Assembly: GCA_021234155.1 (NCBI GenBank)
Contig: JAJEKV010000070.1
Coordinates: forward strand, 7,055,889 to 7,119,888
Direction: 5' to 3'
Source of the DNA: Isoetes taiwanensis
Taxonomy: Eukaryota > Streptophyta > Lycopodiopsida > Isoetales > Isoetaceae
DNA length: 64,000 bases
Below the pieces are notes generated by a model. The model saw nothing but the letters and a program-made list of their open reading frames with translations. It was not told the DNA's origin and did not search any database. The position numbers were made by a program, and so were the translations under genes. This document shows positions 48,941 through 61,057 of the stretch, piece after piece. How positions within the stretch are numbered: the stretch's first letter is position 1; each line of letters begins with the position of its first letter.

Positions 48941-50625
48941 AGTTTTTTGAGCCCCCATTGCTGAAGAGATGCATTATGACACTTCGAAAGCATGCTGAAA
49001 AGAGCCGCCTTGCCTCCTGTTACACGTCTTTTGATGCATTCTGTCCATGAGTACTTGGCTGAAAAATCAATGCCCAAATACTTAAAGCATTCTACTGTCT
49101 CGAGCTCTTCTCCTTGATAGAAGAAAGTTGGCCTGTCATAAATGCCTACAACCATGATTTTTGATTTTGTCAAATTAACCTGCATATGCCTTGCTTTGCA
49201 AAAGAGTGCCACTCTGTCGAGATGTGCCTACAGCCCTTCCTTTTTATCCACAATGGGGTAGAAGCATGTTAGGGTGTCCCTTAAAAAGTATTATTTAGTG
49301 ACTAAAAAAGTACCTAAAAAGGTACCCAGGACTGGGTACTGGGTACCTGTGTAATATCTCAATAAAAGTACATTCTAGAACTTTTATATATATTTTACTC
49401 TCCGGTAGCATTATTTTTATCTTAACTTTGAATATTAATGCGTCCTTGACTTTTATTTTGGACTTTTGTACTAGTTTTAATGAAAATAAAAATGAGAAAG
49501 TACCCAGTTCTGAAGTACCTAGTGTATGTACTTTTGCAGGTTCCAAAAGTGGTACACCCTAACATGCTTTTACCCAATGAGTACTACGTCATCAGCATAT
49601 AGTAGTAACTGGACTACATAATCTCCCAACCGGGTACCTACCCTGTTATTCTCTTTTAGCCATGCATCAAGTTCATCAATATACAATCCGAAGAGAGTAG
49701 GAGATAATGGACATCCTTGACGGACTCCTATGGTGCTGTGAATTTCCAAGTCCATATCCCTGGATAGTTTCACTTTTACTTCCGCATATAGTTTGGATAC
49801 TGCCCCTCTGATTGATTGAGGGATATTCAACTGCTCCATTCTTTCTCCTAAATCTTTTCTGGGCACTTTATCGAATGCTTTTGTAAAATCTATGAATCCC
49901 AGAAACAATGCATTCCTTGGCCTTTTAGCCCTTTCAATCAAGACCCTCAATGCAAGAGCATGGTCTAATGTGCTATGGTTCTGCCTGAAACCAGCCTGGT
50001 ACAGTGATCTCAAGCCATGTTCTTCTGTATATGCGCTCAACTTTTTCTCCAAGAGTGATCCTAACAACTTGGAAAAAGTGCTTCCTATTAGGATGGTCCT
50101 ATAATTACTTGCATTCATTTTGTCTCCTGATTTATGGATCGGGTGGACCCTATTTAGTTTCCAAGCCTCTGGAAGACCATTCTTTACTGCCTGATTCAGC
50201 ATGTCTGTTACTATTTGCAATGTCTTCTTGCTGCTCCATTTCAATAACTCTATACATAGGCCCTCCAGATCGGGTGCCTTCCCATTAGCCATGTGTTTAA
50301 GATCAAAACTGATATCTTCTACTGTGAAGATGTCCTCTTTACATTCTACTGCTGCCATGCTGTTTGCTTCTGGGCAATTATATACTGAATTAACTAGTTG
50401 TGCAAGGTCATCCATATTTAGACTATGTTGAGCTGGTTTCTTCTGGATCGTATTCCAAAAGGCTTTGGGATTTTCCGATAGCCTTTTACTTAAATCTTCC
50501 TGTTTCTTATGCATCATAAGAAACATATAGGGAAAAGGCATCATATCTCCAAGATGAGGCAAGCACGCCATTATTCCCAAATGCTCGTGTTTCTCGCCTT
50601 GCCACTTGTATACTTATTCTAAATC
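48941..50625 (-). pseudogene. LINE ORF2, reverse-transcriptase part, 5'-truncated
   Basis: The frame runs from about 50620 (YKWQGEKHEHLGIMACL) through NPKAFWNTI, the palm motif FIDFTKAFDKVPR, GVRQGCPLSPTLFGLYIDEL and the catalytic YADDVVLIG. A 310-bp MITE follows; downstream of it the frame resumes with AHLDRVALFCKARHMQVNL, FKYLGIDFSAKYSWTECIKR and LQQWGLKKL, which ends at the 8.2-kb element. One in-frame TAG remains just after the MITE. The endonuclease domain is missing, as in most LINE copies. It inserted into the CACTA element, and the rest is at 39905-40744. Confidence 0.9.
49261..49570. mobile_element. 310-bp MITE with TA target site, inside the LINE
   Basis: The ends are GAAGCATGTTAGGGTGT and, inverted, AAAGCATGTTAGGGTGT, flanked by TA on each side (49259-49260 and 49571-49572). 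The TA duplication and short TIR point to the Tc1/mariner (Stowaway-like) group. Leaving one TA makes the LINE frame continuous from VVLIGY to PIVDKKEG. The interior is AT-rich with repeated GTACCCAG-type words and no ORF. Confidence 0.92.
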
Positions 50626-50729
50626 TCCAACACAAAGTTGGTTGGAGCAACAACAGCGTCTCTGAACTTTTCATGTAAATGCTTAAATTTTATGTTTAAT
50701 GTATATGTGCTTATTCTCTTTTTCTGTAG

Positions 50730-53700
50730 TTTACTTGATAAGATCTTGCCAGATGGGCATTGTCTCCCCAAGTCTAGGAAGGAGGCTAGAGAGTTATTGC
50801 GTTCATTTGGACTCGAGTATAATGTCATTCATGCATGTGTTAATGATTGCGTTCTATTTCGCAACGAGTATGCAAATGATCAATCATGTCTAAAATGCGG
50901 GGAAGCTCGTTATGAGGAAGGTAGAAAGACAAAAGGTGGCAAGGAAGGTCTTGCGGCATATGCCTATAATCCCTCGTCTTCGACATATTTTTCGATCAGC
51001 AACACTAGCAGATTTCATGGATCACCATGCACGGCATCGTAGCAAGGATGGAAAAATGAGAACTCCTGCAGACGGGGCTTTATGGAAACATATAGAAGAA
51101 AAGTGGCCCATTTTTGAAGTGGAACCCCGCAACATAAGGCTTGGGTTAGGGATTGATGGTGTTTGCCCATGGGGGACTCAGTCATCCTCACATAGTGTGT
51201 GGCCTGTAGCGGTTATAAATTATAATATTCCACCTTTTGGATGGCCACAAAACCGGGCCATATTATGTTGACTTTAATCATTCCAGGTATGTAGTATAAT
51301 TTCATTTATACTTTGTATTATTTGATTATTCCACGTATGTATATGTACATATTTTCATTTATACTTTCTATTAAGCATAAAATGGCTATTACAGGAAAAG
51401 ATAAAGTGAAAAACATGGATGTTTATTTAGAACCTTTAGTAGAAGAACTGGAAATTTTGTGGAAGGGGGTGCATATGTACGACATTTCTAAAACTCCACA
51501 TGACTTTACATTTCATGGGATGTTATGCTTTACTCTTCATGACTATCCAGGTTTTTCTGAGGCTTCAGGTATGATATAATAGATATGGTGCAAAATCTAT
51601 CAAAGGGGCAAAAGTATGCTGGTGGGGTGCAAAAGCACGCGTCCGGACGCATGCTTTTAGCACCCCTGCTGGAAAGTGCTGAAAACTGCTGGAAAGTGCT
51701 GGGTGCAAAGTGCTGGAAAGTGCTGGGTGCTGGAAAGTGCTGGAAAGTGCTGGGTGCTGGGTGCTGCGTCGCGTTTATTTGTAACCCACCAGCATACTTT
51801 TGCCCAAAGTTCAATTATTATTTTAATAGTTTACCTTTTATTCTCATTGCAGGTCTACAAACAAGTGGTGCATATGGATGCCCATCTTGTGGGACTAGCT
51901 TAACCTCTTACAGGTCAAAACATCTGAAAAAGCAAATATATTTGGGGCATAAAAAGTACTTGGCATATGGCCATTCTGCACGTGGCTCTGATGAAACGCC
52001 GAAGCCAAAGAGATGGACACCCAAGGATTGGTTGGATGCTTGGCAGGAGAAGAATCCAAATGTGGATTACTTGACTGGTTATAGAGATGCCAATGCAAAA
52101 TCTCCTCTTGGAATGAAGAGGTTATCTATTTTTTATAGGTTGGAGTATTGGACTGACTTGGAGTTGGTCCACTTACTTGATCCTATGCACATTTTCAAGA
52201 ATGTTGCTCATTCTCTTTGGCAGCATTTAACAGGGCAATGGGAAACATTGGCTGCTAGGTTGGATCTGAAAGAGCACAAAATGAAAAAGAAATATTGGCC
52301 CATTGAGAGGAAAGGCAAAAAGACTCTAACATGGAAACAAGGTGCATGGGTTTTAGGAAAGAAACAACAGGTTGAAGTGAATAAGAGGATAGCAAAGGTG
52401 CGCACACCAACTGGTTATGGAGCTTCTTTGAGGAAGGCGTTTACAAAAAAAGGCAGCCTCACTGGATTAAAGACACATGATTGGCACAAGTTTCTTCAGG
52501 TACACTTTGATTATTGTACTCTTGTTTCTTGTGATAATTTATATTGCAACATATGAAATGATACTATGCGTACTTTACAGCACATACTTCCTTGTGTGAT
52601 AGGGGACTTCTTGACCCCACAAGTAAGGAGCATTATATTTCGATTGGGAAAATTTGCAAGGTGGGTCTCCTCCAAAGAAATTGAAGTCTCCGAGATATCA
52701 AAAGTGGAGGAGGAAGTGATAGTACTGCTTTGTGATATTGAAAAGGAGTTTCCCACCAGTTTTTTTGACCTACAGGTATCATTAAACTCATTATATGCAA
52801 TTACGTATTCTAATAGCTATACTATAAGTACAATCACAATGTGCTTATATACACAGGTACATTTGTTGATACATATTCCAAATGAGATAAGATTGGCAGG
52901 ACCTGCTCCTAGTAGATGGATGTTTTTTCTAGAGCGTTACACGAAGGTGCTCAAAAGTTTTGTTTGCCAAATGGCAAAACCAGAGGGTTGCATGGCTGAA
53001 GGCCATCTTGTACAAGAAACGCTTTTTTATCTAAACGATGTCACTATCTCATGCCATCCTGATGGTCCTAAGTTATGGGAGAAAGAAGAACTCAAGGAAA
53101 TTACATCAGAAGTATTACAGGGTAATGGAGTGGAACGAAGTCTGGTTGATGACATGCTTCTTGCAGTAAATACATTTGTTCTAAATAATACTGCAAGTTT
53201 ACAACCATGGAGAGACTTGTATCAATCTGCTAAGGAGAACACACGCAGAAAGTCAACAGGACGATCAATAGGACAATCTGTTCCAGATGTTATGGATAAT
53301 GCATGGTTGTTGGCTCGTATGGATGAAGCTAAAGATTCTGGTCAAGTTATTCCAGAGGATGATTACGAGCTTGCTCTTGGATGTAGTAGGAAGGTATTAT
53401 AAATCCTTGATCCTAAGTTTCATTCCTTTTATATTATATTACTCATCACTATTATTAATTTGTTCTAGGCGCGATTTTATACTTCGATGTGGGCATATGG
53501 GCAACATTTTCGGATCAACAGTGTTGATAGATGTAGGGTAACATTTGATTCAGGAATCAGCTCAGAATTTGAACAAAAAAGTCAATCTAGCAACAGGGAT
53601 CAAAACCTTCTGGAGAGTAGTCTAAATTACATGGGAATCTTGACAGACATTATTGAGTTGGATTATCGTAGCTTTCATGTAAATGTTTTGAAGGCACGAT

Positions 53701-54503
53701 GGTTCAAAGTTGTATACAGAGGTCGTGGCAAGACAGTTAGAACTCATCCATCAGGATTTCCAGAAGTTGATTCTTCGAAGGTATTGCCTGAGATGAAAGA
53801 ACCTTTTGTTTTTCCAAGTCAGGTTGAGCAGATATTTATCCATGAGAATCCTAATGATACAAACTGGTGGATTGTCGTACATTGTCAACCAAGGGCTCGA
53901 CGTGTAATTGCTTTATCTTCAACTGAAAATAATATGGAAGAGCTCTCTCAAGACGTTCAGGTTGATGCTGATGATTATTTTGATGACGATGGTGGTGGTG
54001 ATGGTGGTGGTGGTGGTGACGTTCATGCTGATGCTACTGCTGTTGATGATTTTGATGATGGTAGTAGAGGTTGTGATGGTGATGATGACGGTGGTGGTAG
54101 TTACAAGGGCGTTATGGGTATATCTAATGATGTTGATGACCCATTGTTGCATGATGCAGAAGAAGGAGAATTGGAAGATATTGGCATCAACTTTGAAAAG
54201 GAGGGCGTGTATTTGGGAGAAGGTTTGCTTGAGGATGATACCGATGAACATGTTCCTTTAGATTCACCATTGGCACTTACACAGGAGGTTGATAAAGAAA
54301 CAACTTATCTGCTCCGGTCTCCATGTAATTCGCCAATAGCCATTCCTGGTCATGATGAGGATTATATTGAAGATGAAGAGATTACCGGACATGTACATGA
54401 TCATTCTGAAGCAATTAGAGGTTTGGCTCTTCATTTATATCTAGATGATGATGAGATAGAGGACATTGAGCATGATCTAAGTGAGCATGTATCATATGAT
54501 TAA
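50730..54503 (+). pseudogene. CACTA transposase, main exons
   Basis: Exons at 50730-51286, 51395-51568, 51853-52500, 52581-52775, 52857-53393 and 53469-54503 are joined by GT-AG introns. Exon 1 starts LDKILPDGHCLPKSRKEA. A one-base shift near 50930-50955 leads to RHMPIIPRLRHIF and RLGLGIDGVCPWG (Transposase_21, first Asp), and a second shift near 51250 leads to MLTLIIPG. Later come DVYLEPLVEEL, LHDYPGF, GAYGCPSCG and LLDPMHIFKNVAHSLW. DUF4218 is represented by LPCVIGDFL and HLLIHIPNEI, and DUF4216 by ARWFKVVYRGRG. The C-terminal tail is Asp/Gly-rich, with a GATGGTGGTGG repeat. Apart from the two shifts in exon 1 and the LINE upstream, it is well preserved. Confidence 0.85.
51606..51805. mobile_element. 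200-bp MITE in a CACTA intron
   Basis: Perfect 21-bp terminal inverted repeats begin GGGCAAAAGTATGCTGGTGG, flanked by the direct repeat AAAG (51602-51605 and 51806-51809). The interior is a run of GCTGGAAAGT and GCTGGGT words. It lies within the intron between 51568 and 51853, so splicing could still remove it. Confidence 0.9.
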
Positions 54504-54959
54504 TCAGCATTGTTAATCTTATTGCTATAACTACTATGGTACACATAACTTTATGTTGAGCATTGTCTTATCTTCTTTATCGCTTTGCTCCCTTCTTCAT
54601 TTTGCCAGGTACCCTTTACCACTACATATTTTCCTTCGTCTGACTAGTTCTTGGGTATTCAGATCATTCTTGGATTATTCCAAGTAATAACCCTTGCTGC
54701 AATATTATAGGTTTAATGACATATAAAAGTAATGGGCAAGTTGTAGTGACTTAGTTATAATATTGCTTAAAAAATGATGCAACAACCCACTTCAATTGAG
54801 ATATAAAGTTGACAAATGCTCCACAAAATTTCGTTGAAATGTTAGATGAAATTTCGGATAACAATTTGTTATAAGTTTTAAGAAAAGATTGTCACAACTT
54901 AGCTATAATATTGTATAGAAGTTGTTGCAATAACTTGCTCAAATAGTGCTAAAATTTTG

Positions 54960-55125
54960 ACAAAGGGAAGTCATTGCTTTGACGAAAAATTTGACGCTAT
55001 GCATTAGACACATTTTTGACACAACACAAACAGTTTGTGTCAAGATAGTAGCATTTGACACAAAATTGACACAAGATCTGTGGCTTGTCAAAGGTTGACA
55101 CTATATTCACCATCCTCTTGTAGTG
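54960..55125 (+). repeat. CACTA 3' subterminal repeats and terminus
   Basis: TTTGACAC/TTGACAC words occur in both orientations at about 55005-55105, the usual transposase-binding arrangement in CACTA ends. The sequence ends CTTGTAGTG at 55125; the adjoining host triplet is GTC. Confidence 0.75.
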
Positions 55126-57331
55126 GTCTTAGTGCAAAACACACGATGAAATCTTCTTATTTTTTACTATCATAAACTTAGTACACGTGTTTGCTGCTTA
55201 AGAGTTCCTACTTTAGGTATAATAATAGTAACTTTAGTTTGTCTTTCATGATAGACTATAATTTTTATGGGTTCAAGCTTCATTGGCAACATAGATCTCC
55301 AATTTGATGTTAAAAATAACATACTACTATATGTAAGATTTGAATATAAATGGGCATGGACCATTATGGTCCACAATTAACGAATTGGGTATAGAATTAA
55401 ATCTCTCTAATTATGATTACCAATTTTATTTATTGCTCATTTGTCACTTATACAATGATATGGTGATTTTCTACCTTCTCTACATAATTTTTGGAAGGAT
55501 GAGTGGAGATTCATATAGGTTCAGTTTGCTTGTGCTTCAACTTTACCATTAAATAATGCAATTCTAGCAACCAACTAATTAAGATGAGGATGTTCTGGCT
55601 TCTTGAATGATCATAAGCCATGTGGACCAGCAATGGAAGGAAGGAAGGAAGGAAGGAAGAAAATTTTAACGTCCACGGAACCCAATCGGGTTATGGGAAA
55701 CAGACATAGCAGTCTATCTCTATTTTTCATAGTTCTAGCTTTTTATATTTGTTTTTCATTCTTTTGCATTGCTTCCACAACTTGAGAAGATAAAAAATAC
55801 AAGTTTTGAGTTCACCATTCAATACATAGGTTTATGAAATCCATGGAACGCGTACTCTAACAGATAACTTGGAATGAACACTAGAAAGTTTATGCTAAAC
55901 TTCAAGATCAGGAGCATTGATTATTTTTAATGAATAGAGTAGGTCATGAGGTGCTTATATCCCGCAATTGAAACTGAAATTGATTAAGATGAGGGAGTTC
56001 TTAATTTTAAAAAGAAGGTGGACCGGTAATGGTCTCAGGTAATACGAACCTTTCTTGATTTCTTGAAAACAAACGCTATGCTTTTTTTACGTGTTTGTTT
56101 TTGGGGTGATTCCATATCGTGGTAACCTTTCATAATGTGATTTTTTTGAGGATGACTTTGAATCATTTTACTCCTATATAGACATAAGTTATCATTCACT
56201 TGTAATTGGAAAAATAAAAGAAAATCAAAACCTCATCATCAAGGCTAATGGACATTTTTCTTAGATAAAGCAAGTTGTCTAATACTTATATTCAAAATTT
56301 TGGGTCAAAATTCATTTTCCTACAAAAGTTATAGATTTGATTTGGGAAACGACTTTAAAACCAAGATGTTGGTTCGCAGAAGACAAGCAAGCGGCGCTTT
56401 TGACCCCTCATGTTCAAACAACCCTATCTCCCTTCTCAGACCTCGGATTGAGGTGCAGTTTTTTGTGTCTTACTCTCTAACTCGTGTAGAAAAATACAAA
56501 AATAATGAAAAAAATCATAAAAATTGTCTTGTCGAGACAGTTTTACTTTATCTAAACATGTAGCGAAACAGACTTGACCCCTTGGGTTTACCTAAGTGTA
56601 ACTCTCATGAATGGGGACCAATAGATTTTTAGGTATTTTTCCCATGCAACATGACTGCCATATATTAACATATAAGAAGGGTTTGACTGATTATTGAACC
56701 CCTGATTTTATGTGAATTTTAATGCGAACAGTGCAAATGCACATTTTCTGGTACATCATGTGACGACTCTAGTGTTAAGTATTGAGAAGGGACAAAGTTG
56801 GAGAGTAAAAGGCAGAGAAAGCAATGTAGAAAGAATGTAGCTGCTTTAATTAATTTGTTCTTCCCATTGTTTAATATAATCTTGCCACTTCCAAAGCAGC
56901 AATAGTGTTTAGATATTATCATGGAGAAGTTTATTATGTAATTTGCTTTCCTCCACTACAAAGTGTCCAGTGAAGCTATAAATATGTCCCAGCTAGTATT
57001 ATGGGCCAAAAAGTTCGTTGGATCAGGATCAGAGATAATCTAATCTATAGAACCTCAAATTGTGGGAATGAATAGAAATACTCTTAGATTTGCCAGTGCA
57101 AGGGGCGAGGAGAAAGTAAATTATGAGCACTAAAATGTTCAACGTGCACGATTCAGATGCTTGGCAGCATAAGTATATCTAAAGAACACATTAAGAGATG
57201 GACAGAAACTCAAATCCAAGGAAAAGCTGAATACTTACCATCCAGGTTTTCCACTCAGATTGCCATGATTGTTGATGAAGGTAAGGATGAGCTTGATGCC
57301 ATTGATCCAAGCCTTGATCAATGTCAGGGTC
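55126..57331. other. non-coding stretch, no gene seen
   Basis: Chance frames only. A (GGAA)n run lies at 55636-55660. The frame at 56300-56563 is open for 87 codons but has no recognisable motif. Confidence 0.4.
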
Positions 57332-57715
57332 AAATCCAAGTTACCTAAGTTAGTAAATGTTCATAAAGTCCAAACCTATTACTTCTTTGTTTCTGGAAGC
57401 AGGAAACAGACTTGCAAGGCTCATTCATCATAGACTCCCAAGGAGCTTTGCATTGCATTGTAGCCTCTATCTTTGATAAGAATGAAATTGATGCCATTGT
57501 TTGAAGCTTCAGATTCAAGAAAATCCAAGCCTTGTACAACGTCAAATCCAAGTTACCTAAGTTTGTAAAAATGTTCAGAAAGTGTAAAAAACCATTATTT
57601 CTTTGATTCTAAAAGCAAGAAACAGACCTGCAAGGCTCATAAATCATAGAATCCTCGTTCCTCATAGGTTGCCAAGGAGCTCTGCATGGCATTGTAGCCT
57701 CCATCTTTAAAGGCC
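57332..57715. repeat. 210-bp tandem duplication, two diverged copies
   Basis: CAAATCCAAGTTACCTAAGT, TTTCTTTG...AAGCA(A/G)GAAACAGAC, GCAAGGCTCAT and CCAAGGAGCT all recur in order about 210 bp apart (first copy from 57332, second from 57541). It directly precedes the first CTR9-like exon. Confidence 0.8.
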
Positions 57716-57791
57716 CATGCCTTGCTACATTGACACCTGCAGCTTGTTTTATAAACTTTCTCACCGTAAACTTGCTTATTTCTCAATGTAG

Positions 57792-60700
57792 CATCCCAGT
57801 TATGTTGACTCATACCTTCGACTTGCGGCAATGGCAAATGCGAGAAATGATTTAACCTTGAGCATGGAGCTCGTAAGTATTTAATTGTGAATCAGATGTA
57901 TGATTTCTGTTTATGTGTCTCTATATGACAAAAATGAACCTGATAACGTGCATTTCATGCCAAAATATGTCACTTATGTAAGGTCATCTTGTTGCAGGTG
58001 GAAAGGGCATTGCAGGAAGAGCCAACTTCTACTGATGCTTTGTTTCTTCGGGGTAGCTTAGAGTTGAAGTGTGATGACTGGCTCAAAGCAAAGGAAACTT
58101 TGAAGAATATACAAATTTTATCTGATGGGAAGGACAGCTACTCAACCTTAGTTCTGGTGATTTTTTTTTTCTTTTTCCGCATTTAAATACATTCATTTAT
58201 CAAGTTACAGTGCTAATTCGTATTTTGGACCACTTAAATTGTTAGGTCAATGGTAGGGTTATCTTTCAAAATACATCCATTTATTCCTCACATGATCAGA
58301 GTAGAAAAGCTTTCTGCTGATGTGCCCCACTCCCGTCCAAAGTTTTCAACTAATGTGCAGCCTAAAATTGGTGGTACTCTTGTTAGGGAAACTGGAATTA
58401 CTATGCTGGAACACGTGGAGAAAAGAAGGACCCAAAGCTGGAAGCAACGCATTTAGAAAAGGCCAGAGAGATTTATCATAAGGTTTGCTTTAGACATGTG
58501 CTTCTGTATTCTCTGCAAAAAGTTCAAACTGTGACATATTATTTGGTTTTCCGATGAAGATATTGCAGCAGAAACCAAATAACATGTATGCTGCAAATGG
58601 GGTTGGCATTGTGCTTTCTGAAAAAGGTCTCTTTGATCTGTCAAAAAAGATTTTTGCACAGGTATAGAGATAAACAGAGCAATTTGATGTTTTCATATTT
58701 ATGAGAGGTGTCACATTTAACTTGTTCAAGACATAGGTGCAAGAGGCTGCAGTGGGAAATGTGGCAGTGGAAATGCCTGATGTTTGGATAAATCTTGCAC
58801 ATGTCTATCTGGCACAAGGCCAGTTTGGCCTTGCTGTTAAGATGGTAAGTTAAGGAAGTTTGTGAGCTTGAAATTCCACATAATTTGGACTTTATGCATA
58901 TTCACACGGGGGGTGACTCCGGGCAACGAGAGCTGTTGGATCGGCATATTCACCCCTTATTCCTTAATCTACACCGTACGTAAAGTTCCTCGTTTGTGGG
59001 GTATGCAAGTACAAAATTTGCTATACTGTATAACAAGATTCGCAAAATACTATAAGATTTCAAGCAGAATACTATATGGTGTTGATTTTGTACGTGCAAA
59101 ATACAATTATGAGGGCTCTCGCTGCCCTACGTCACCCCCCGTGTGAATATGCACCCAAACCAAAGGGGGTTTAAGGGGGATTTTAATTTAAATGTGTTGG
59201 ACACAATGGTTGTGTTAATTAATGTCAATGGTAGTTATGTGTTTGTTGTTAATATCAATGGTTGTTATGTGTTGGTTGTTATATTGTTGGTTTTTATATG
59301 TTGGATGTTAATGGTTTGTGTTGCAAAAAAAAAAAATTTGGCCCCTTCGGGGCCTTAGGGACGTCGACAAAAATTTTAGAATTCAAACCAGAAAAAAACT
59401 AGAATTCATTTGAGGCTTTCATCACAGATAGCTTTTGAATTTCATCACAATAAAACAAATAGAACATAAGTAAAAGTTACCATAAAGATAGAGGGGATTG
59501 ATCCCATTATTCTGAAAGTCATAAAGTTTGCAACACCCATACACAAACATTTTTCAACTGGAATTCAACAGTAGCCTTTGGCCTCCATGGATTCTTGTGG
59601 TGAGAAACCAAAGTGGAAAACTTTTCTGCTTGTTAGCTCAAGGATCTAGAAGCCTTGGAATTTGCTTAATAACTGCCTCAAAATCTAAAAATGCATAGTA
59701 ATTTTTTGCAACCTTCATTCGGAATGAGCCATAAAACAATATCCAATAGCGTAATCCTCAGATTAATCACCGGTAGGATGTGAAAGCCTACCAAACCCGG
59801 CCGAAAAAATTGCTGTTTTAGCATAGATAACTTAACCAAACATATCCATATCATACACTATCAAAAAGATCTCGGAGAGAGCTTTCCAACGCAATAAAAA
59901 TCATCTCAAACAGAGCTCTGGATCAAAAGTTATGATAAGAAATGTGTTGTCGGCGGGAAACTGCACTACATGCGCCCTTCAAGCCCTTCATGTGCCCATT
60001 ATGCACCACACACACAAAAAGAGGACTTTTGTTGTGAGCCATTGGTTGTTGACCATCATGCACCACACGCACAAAAAGAGGGCTTTTGTCGTGAGCCATT
60101 GGTTGTTGACCATTATGCACCACACACACAAAAAAAGGGCTTTTGTTGTGAGCCATTGGTTGTTGACTATTGGAAAAAAAAGGCTAAAATCAATGGCTCA
60201 GAAATGGTGCACTCTAGATGTACGCATTAGTACATCCATTTGAATACATCACGAAATCATAGGAAAACCTTAGTGAAAAGCGTACAAAAACACAAAGAAA
60301 ACCCCCTGTTATTATGCTACATATTTGTGGCTTTTCTTTCAGTATCAGAATTGTCTCAGAAGATTTTACCACAATACTGAGACCAATATTCTTTTATATC
60401 TTGCACGAACCCATTATGAAGCCGAACAATGCCAAGAATGTAAGCGTGTGCTCCTGCGGGCAATACATTTGGCGCCATCAAATTATATGCTACGTTTTTT
60501 GATGCAGCAATAGCTATGCAGAAATTTTCAACAGCTACTCTGCAGAAAGCGAAAAGAACTGCTGACAAGGTTTGCTCTAGTACAGCAAGAAAAATGCAAT
60601 GTGTGTCAATATCATTGCAGTTTTAGGAAGTTACTTTGGGAAGACTTCAAACTCTTAATTGTGTTTTAAAAGTCTTTTTCAGAGTGCATTAAGAATTATG

Positions 60701-61057
60701 AGTTGAACTCTAATAAAGCAAATTTGTGAAGCTTAAGATGCTCCATGCATCCTAGTTTAGGATGGTAAAAAAAACGAGGCCTAGTTGCATTGTTGGTTTA
60801 TAATTTATGGTTAGGAAAACAGTCTCTGAACAGAAAAGGCCATTAGTAGCCACTTCTCACTATTTTCTTATTTCGAAGGTTTGAAAAAGTAATCATCATG
60901 AAGTAATTTCATGTATTTGGTTGCTATTTAGGTCCGGCAATCTGTTGCAGAACTAAAAAATGCCATTTGGCTGTTCAGCCAGTTGTCAAATATTGAAGCA
61001 CACCATATGCATGGTTTTGATGAAAAGAAGATCAAAATACATGTGCAACAATTCTGA
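57792..61057 (+). pseudogene. CTR9: CTR9-like fragment (Paf1 complex subunit), internal TPR exons
   Basis: Seven exons lie in order: 57792-57872, 57998-58156, 58387-58482, 58560-58661, 58737-58844, 60343-60569 and 60932-61057. The first five are whole numbers of codons. Telling words are YLRLAAMANARNDLTLS, LRGSLELKCDDWLKAKETL, GNWNYYAG, NMYAANGVGIVLSEKG, MPDVWINLAHVYLAQGQF, LYLARTHYEAEQCQECK, RAIHLAPSNY and HGFDEKKIKIHVQ, which match the tetratricopeptide region of plant CTR9 (VIP6/ELF8), a chromatin-bound elongation factor subunit. The N-terminal part and the charged C-terminus are absent from the window. A six-T run at about 60495-60500 shifts the frame after NYMLRF, and the last exon stops at HVQQF. 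Introns are kept, so this arose by DNA duplication or is part of a very long gene with errors. I call it a pseudogene or partial gene. Confidence 0.8.
58895..60324 (-). mobile_element. composite foldback repeat, copy 3, in a CTR9 intron
   Basis: This is the minus-strand copy of the 986-2609 element. Its outer end (inverted ATATGTAGCATAATAACAGG) falls at 60324, only 18 bp before the next exon. The other end stops inside the foldback arm at TGCATATTCACAC (58895), 50 bp after the donor site. It carries the 57-bp tandem repeat (60005-60170) as copy 1 does. It leaves both splice sites intact. Confidence 0.85.

Larger units (their letters stand above)
39254..55125 (+). mobile_element. CACTA (En/Spm) DNA transposon, nested insertions inside
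   Basis: The coding parts at 39254-39905 and 50730-54503 belong to one transposase. The 3' terminus reads CTTGTAGTG at 55117-55125, the inverse of CACTACAAG, the hallmark CACTA end, and is preceded by subterminal TTGACAC repeats (55005-55105). The 5' terminus was not found; the TTC-bounded array abuts the first exon. About 10.7 kb of the span (39905-50625) is a later LINE insertion that itself holds two more elements. Confidence 0.85.

Noticed and set aside
40741-48944. AG as certain 2-bp target duplication of the 8.2-kb element
   Set aside because: Dropping one AG breaks the LINE frame while keeping both restores it, so the duplication is not established.
55117-55125. Target duplication of the CACTA element
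   Set aside because: Only the 3' end is present, so the 3-bp GTC beside it cannot be compared with a left flank.
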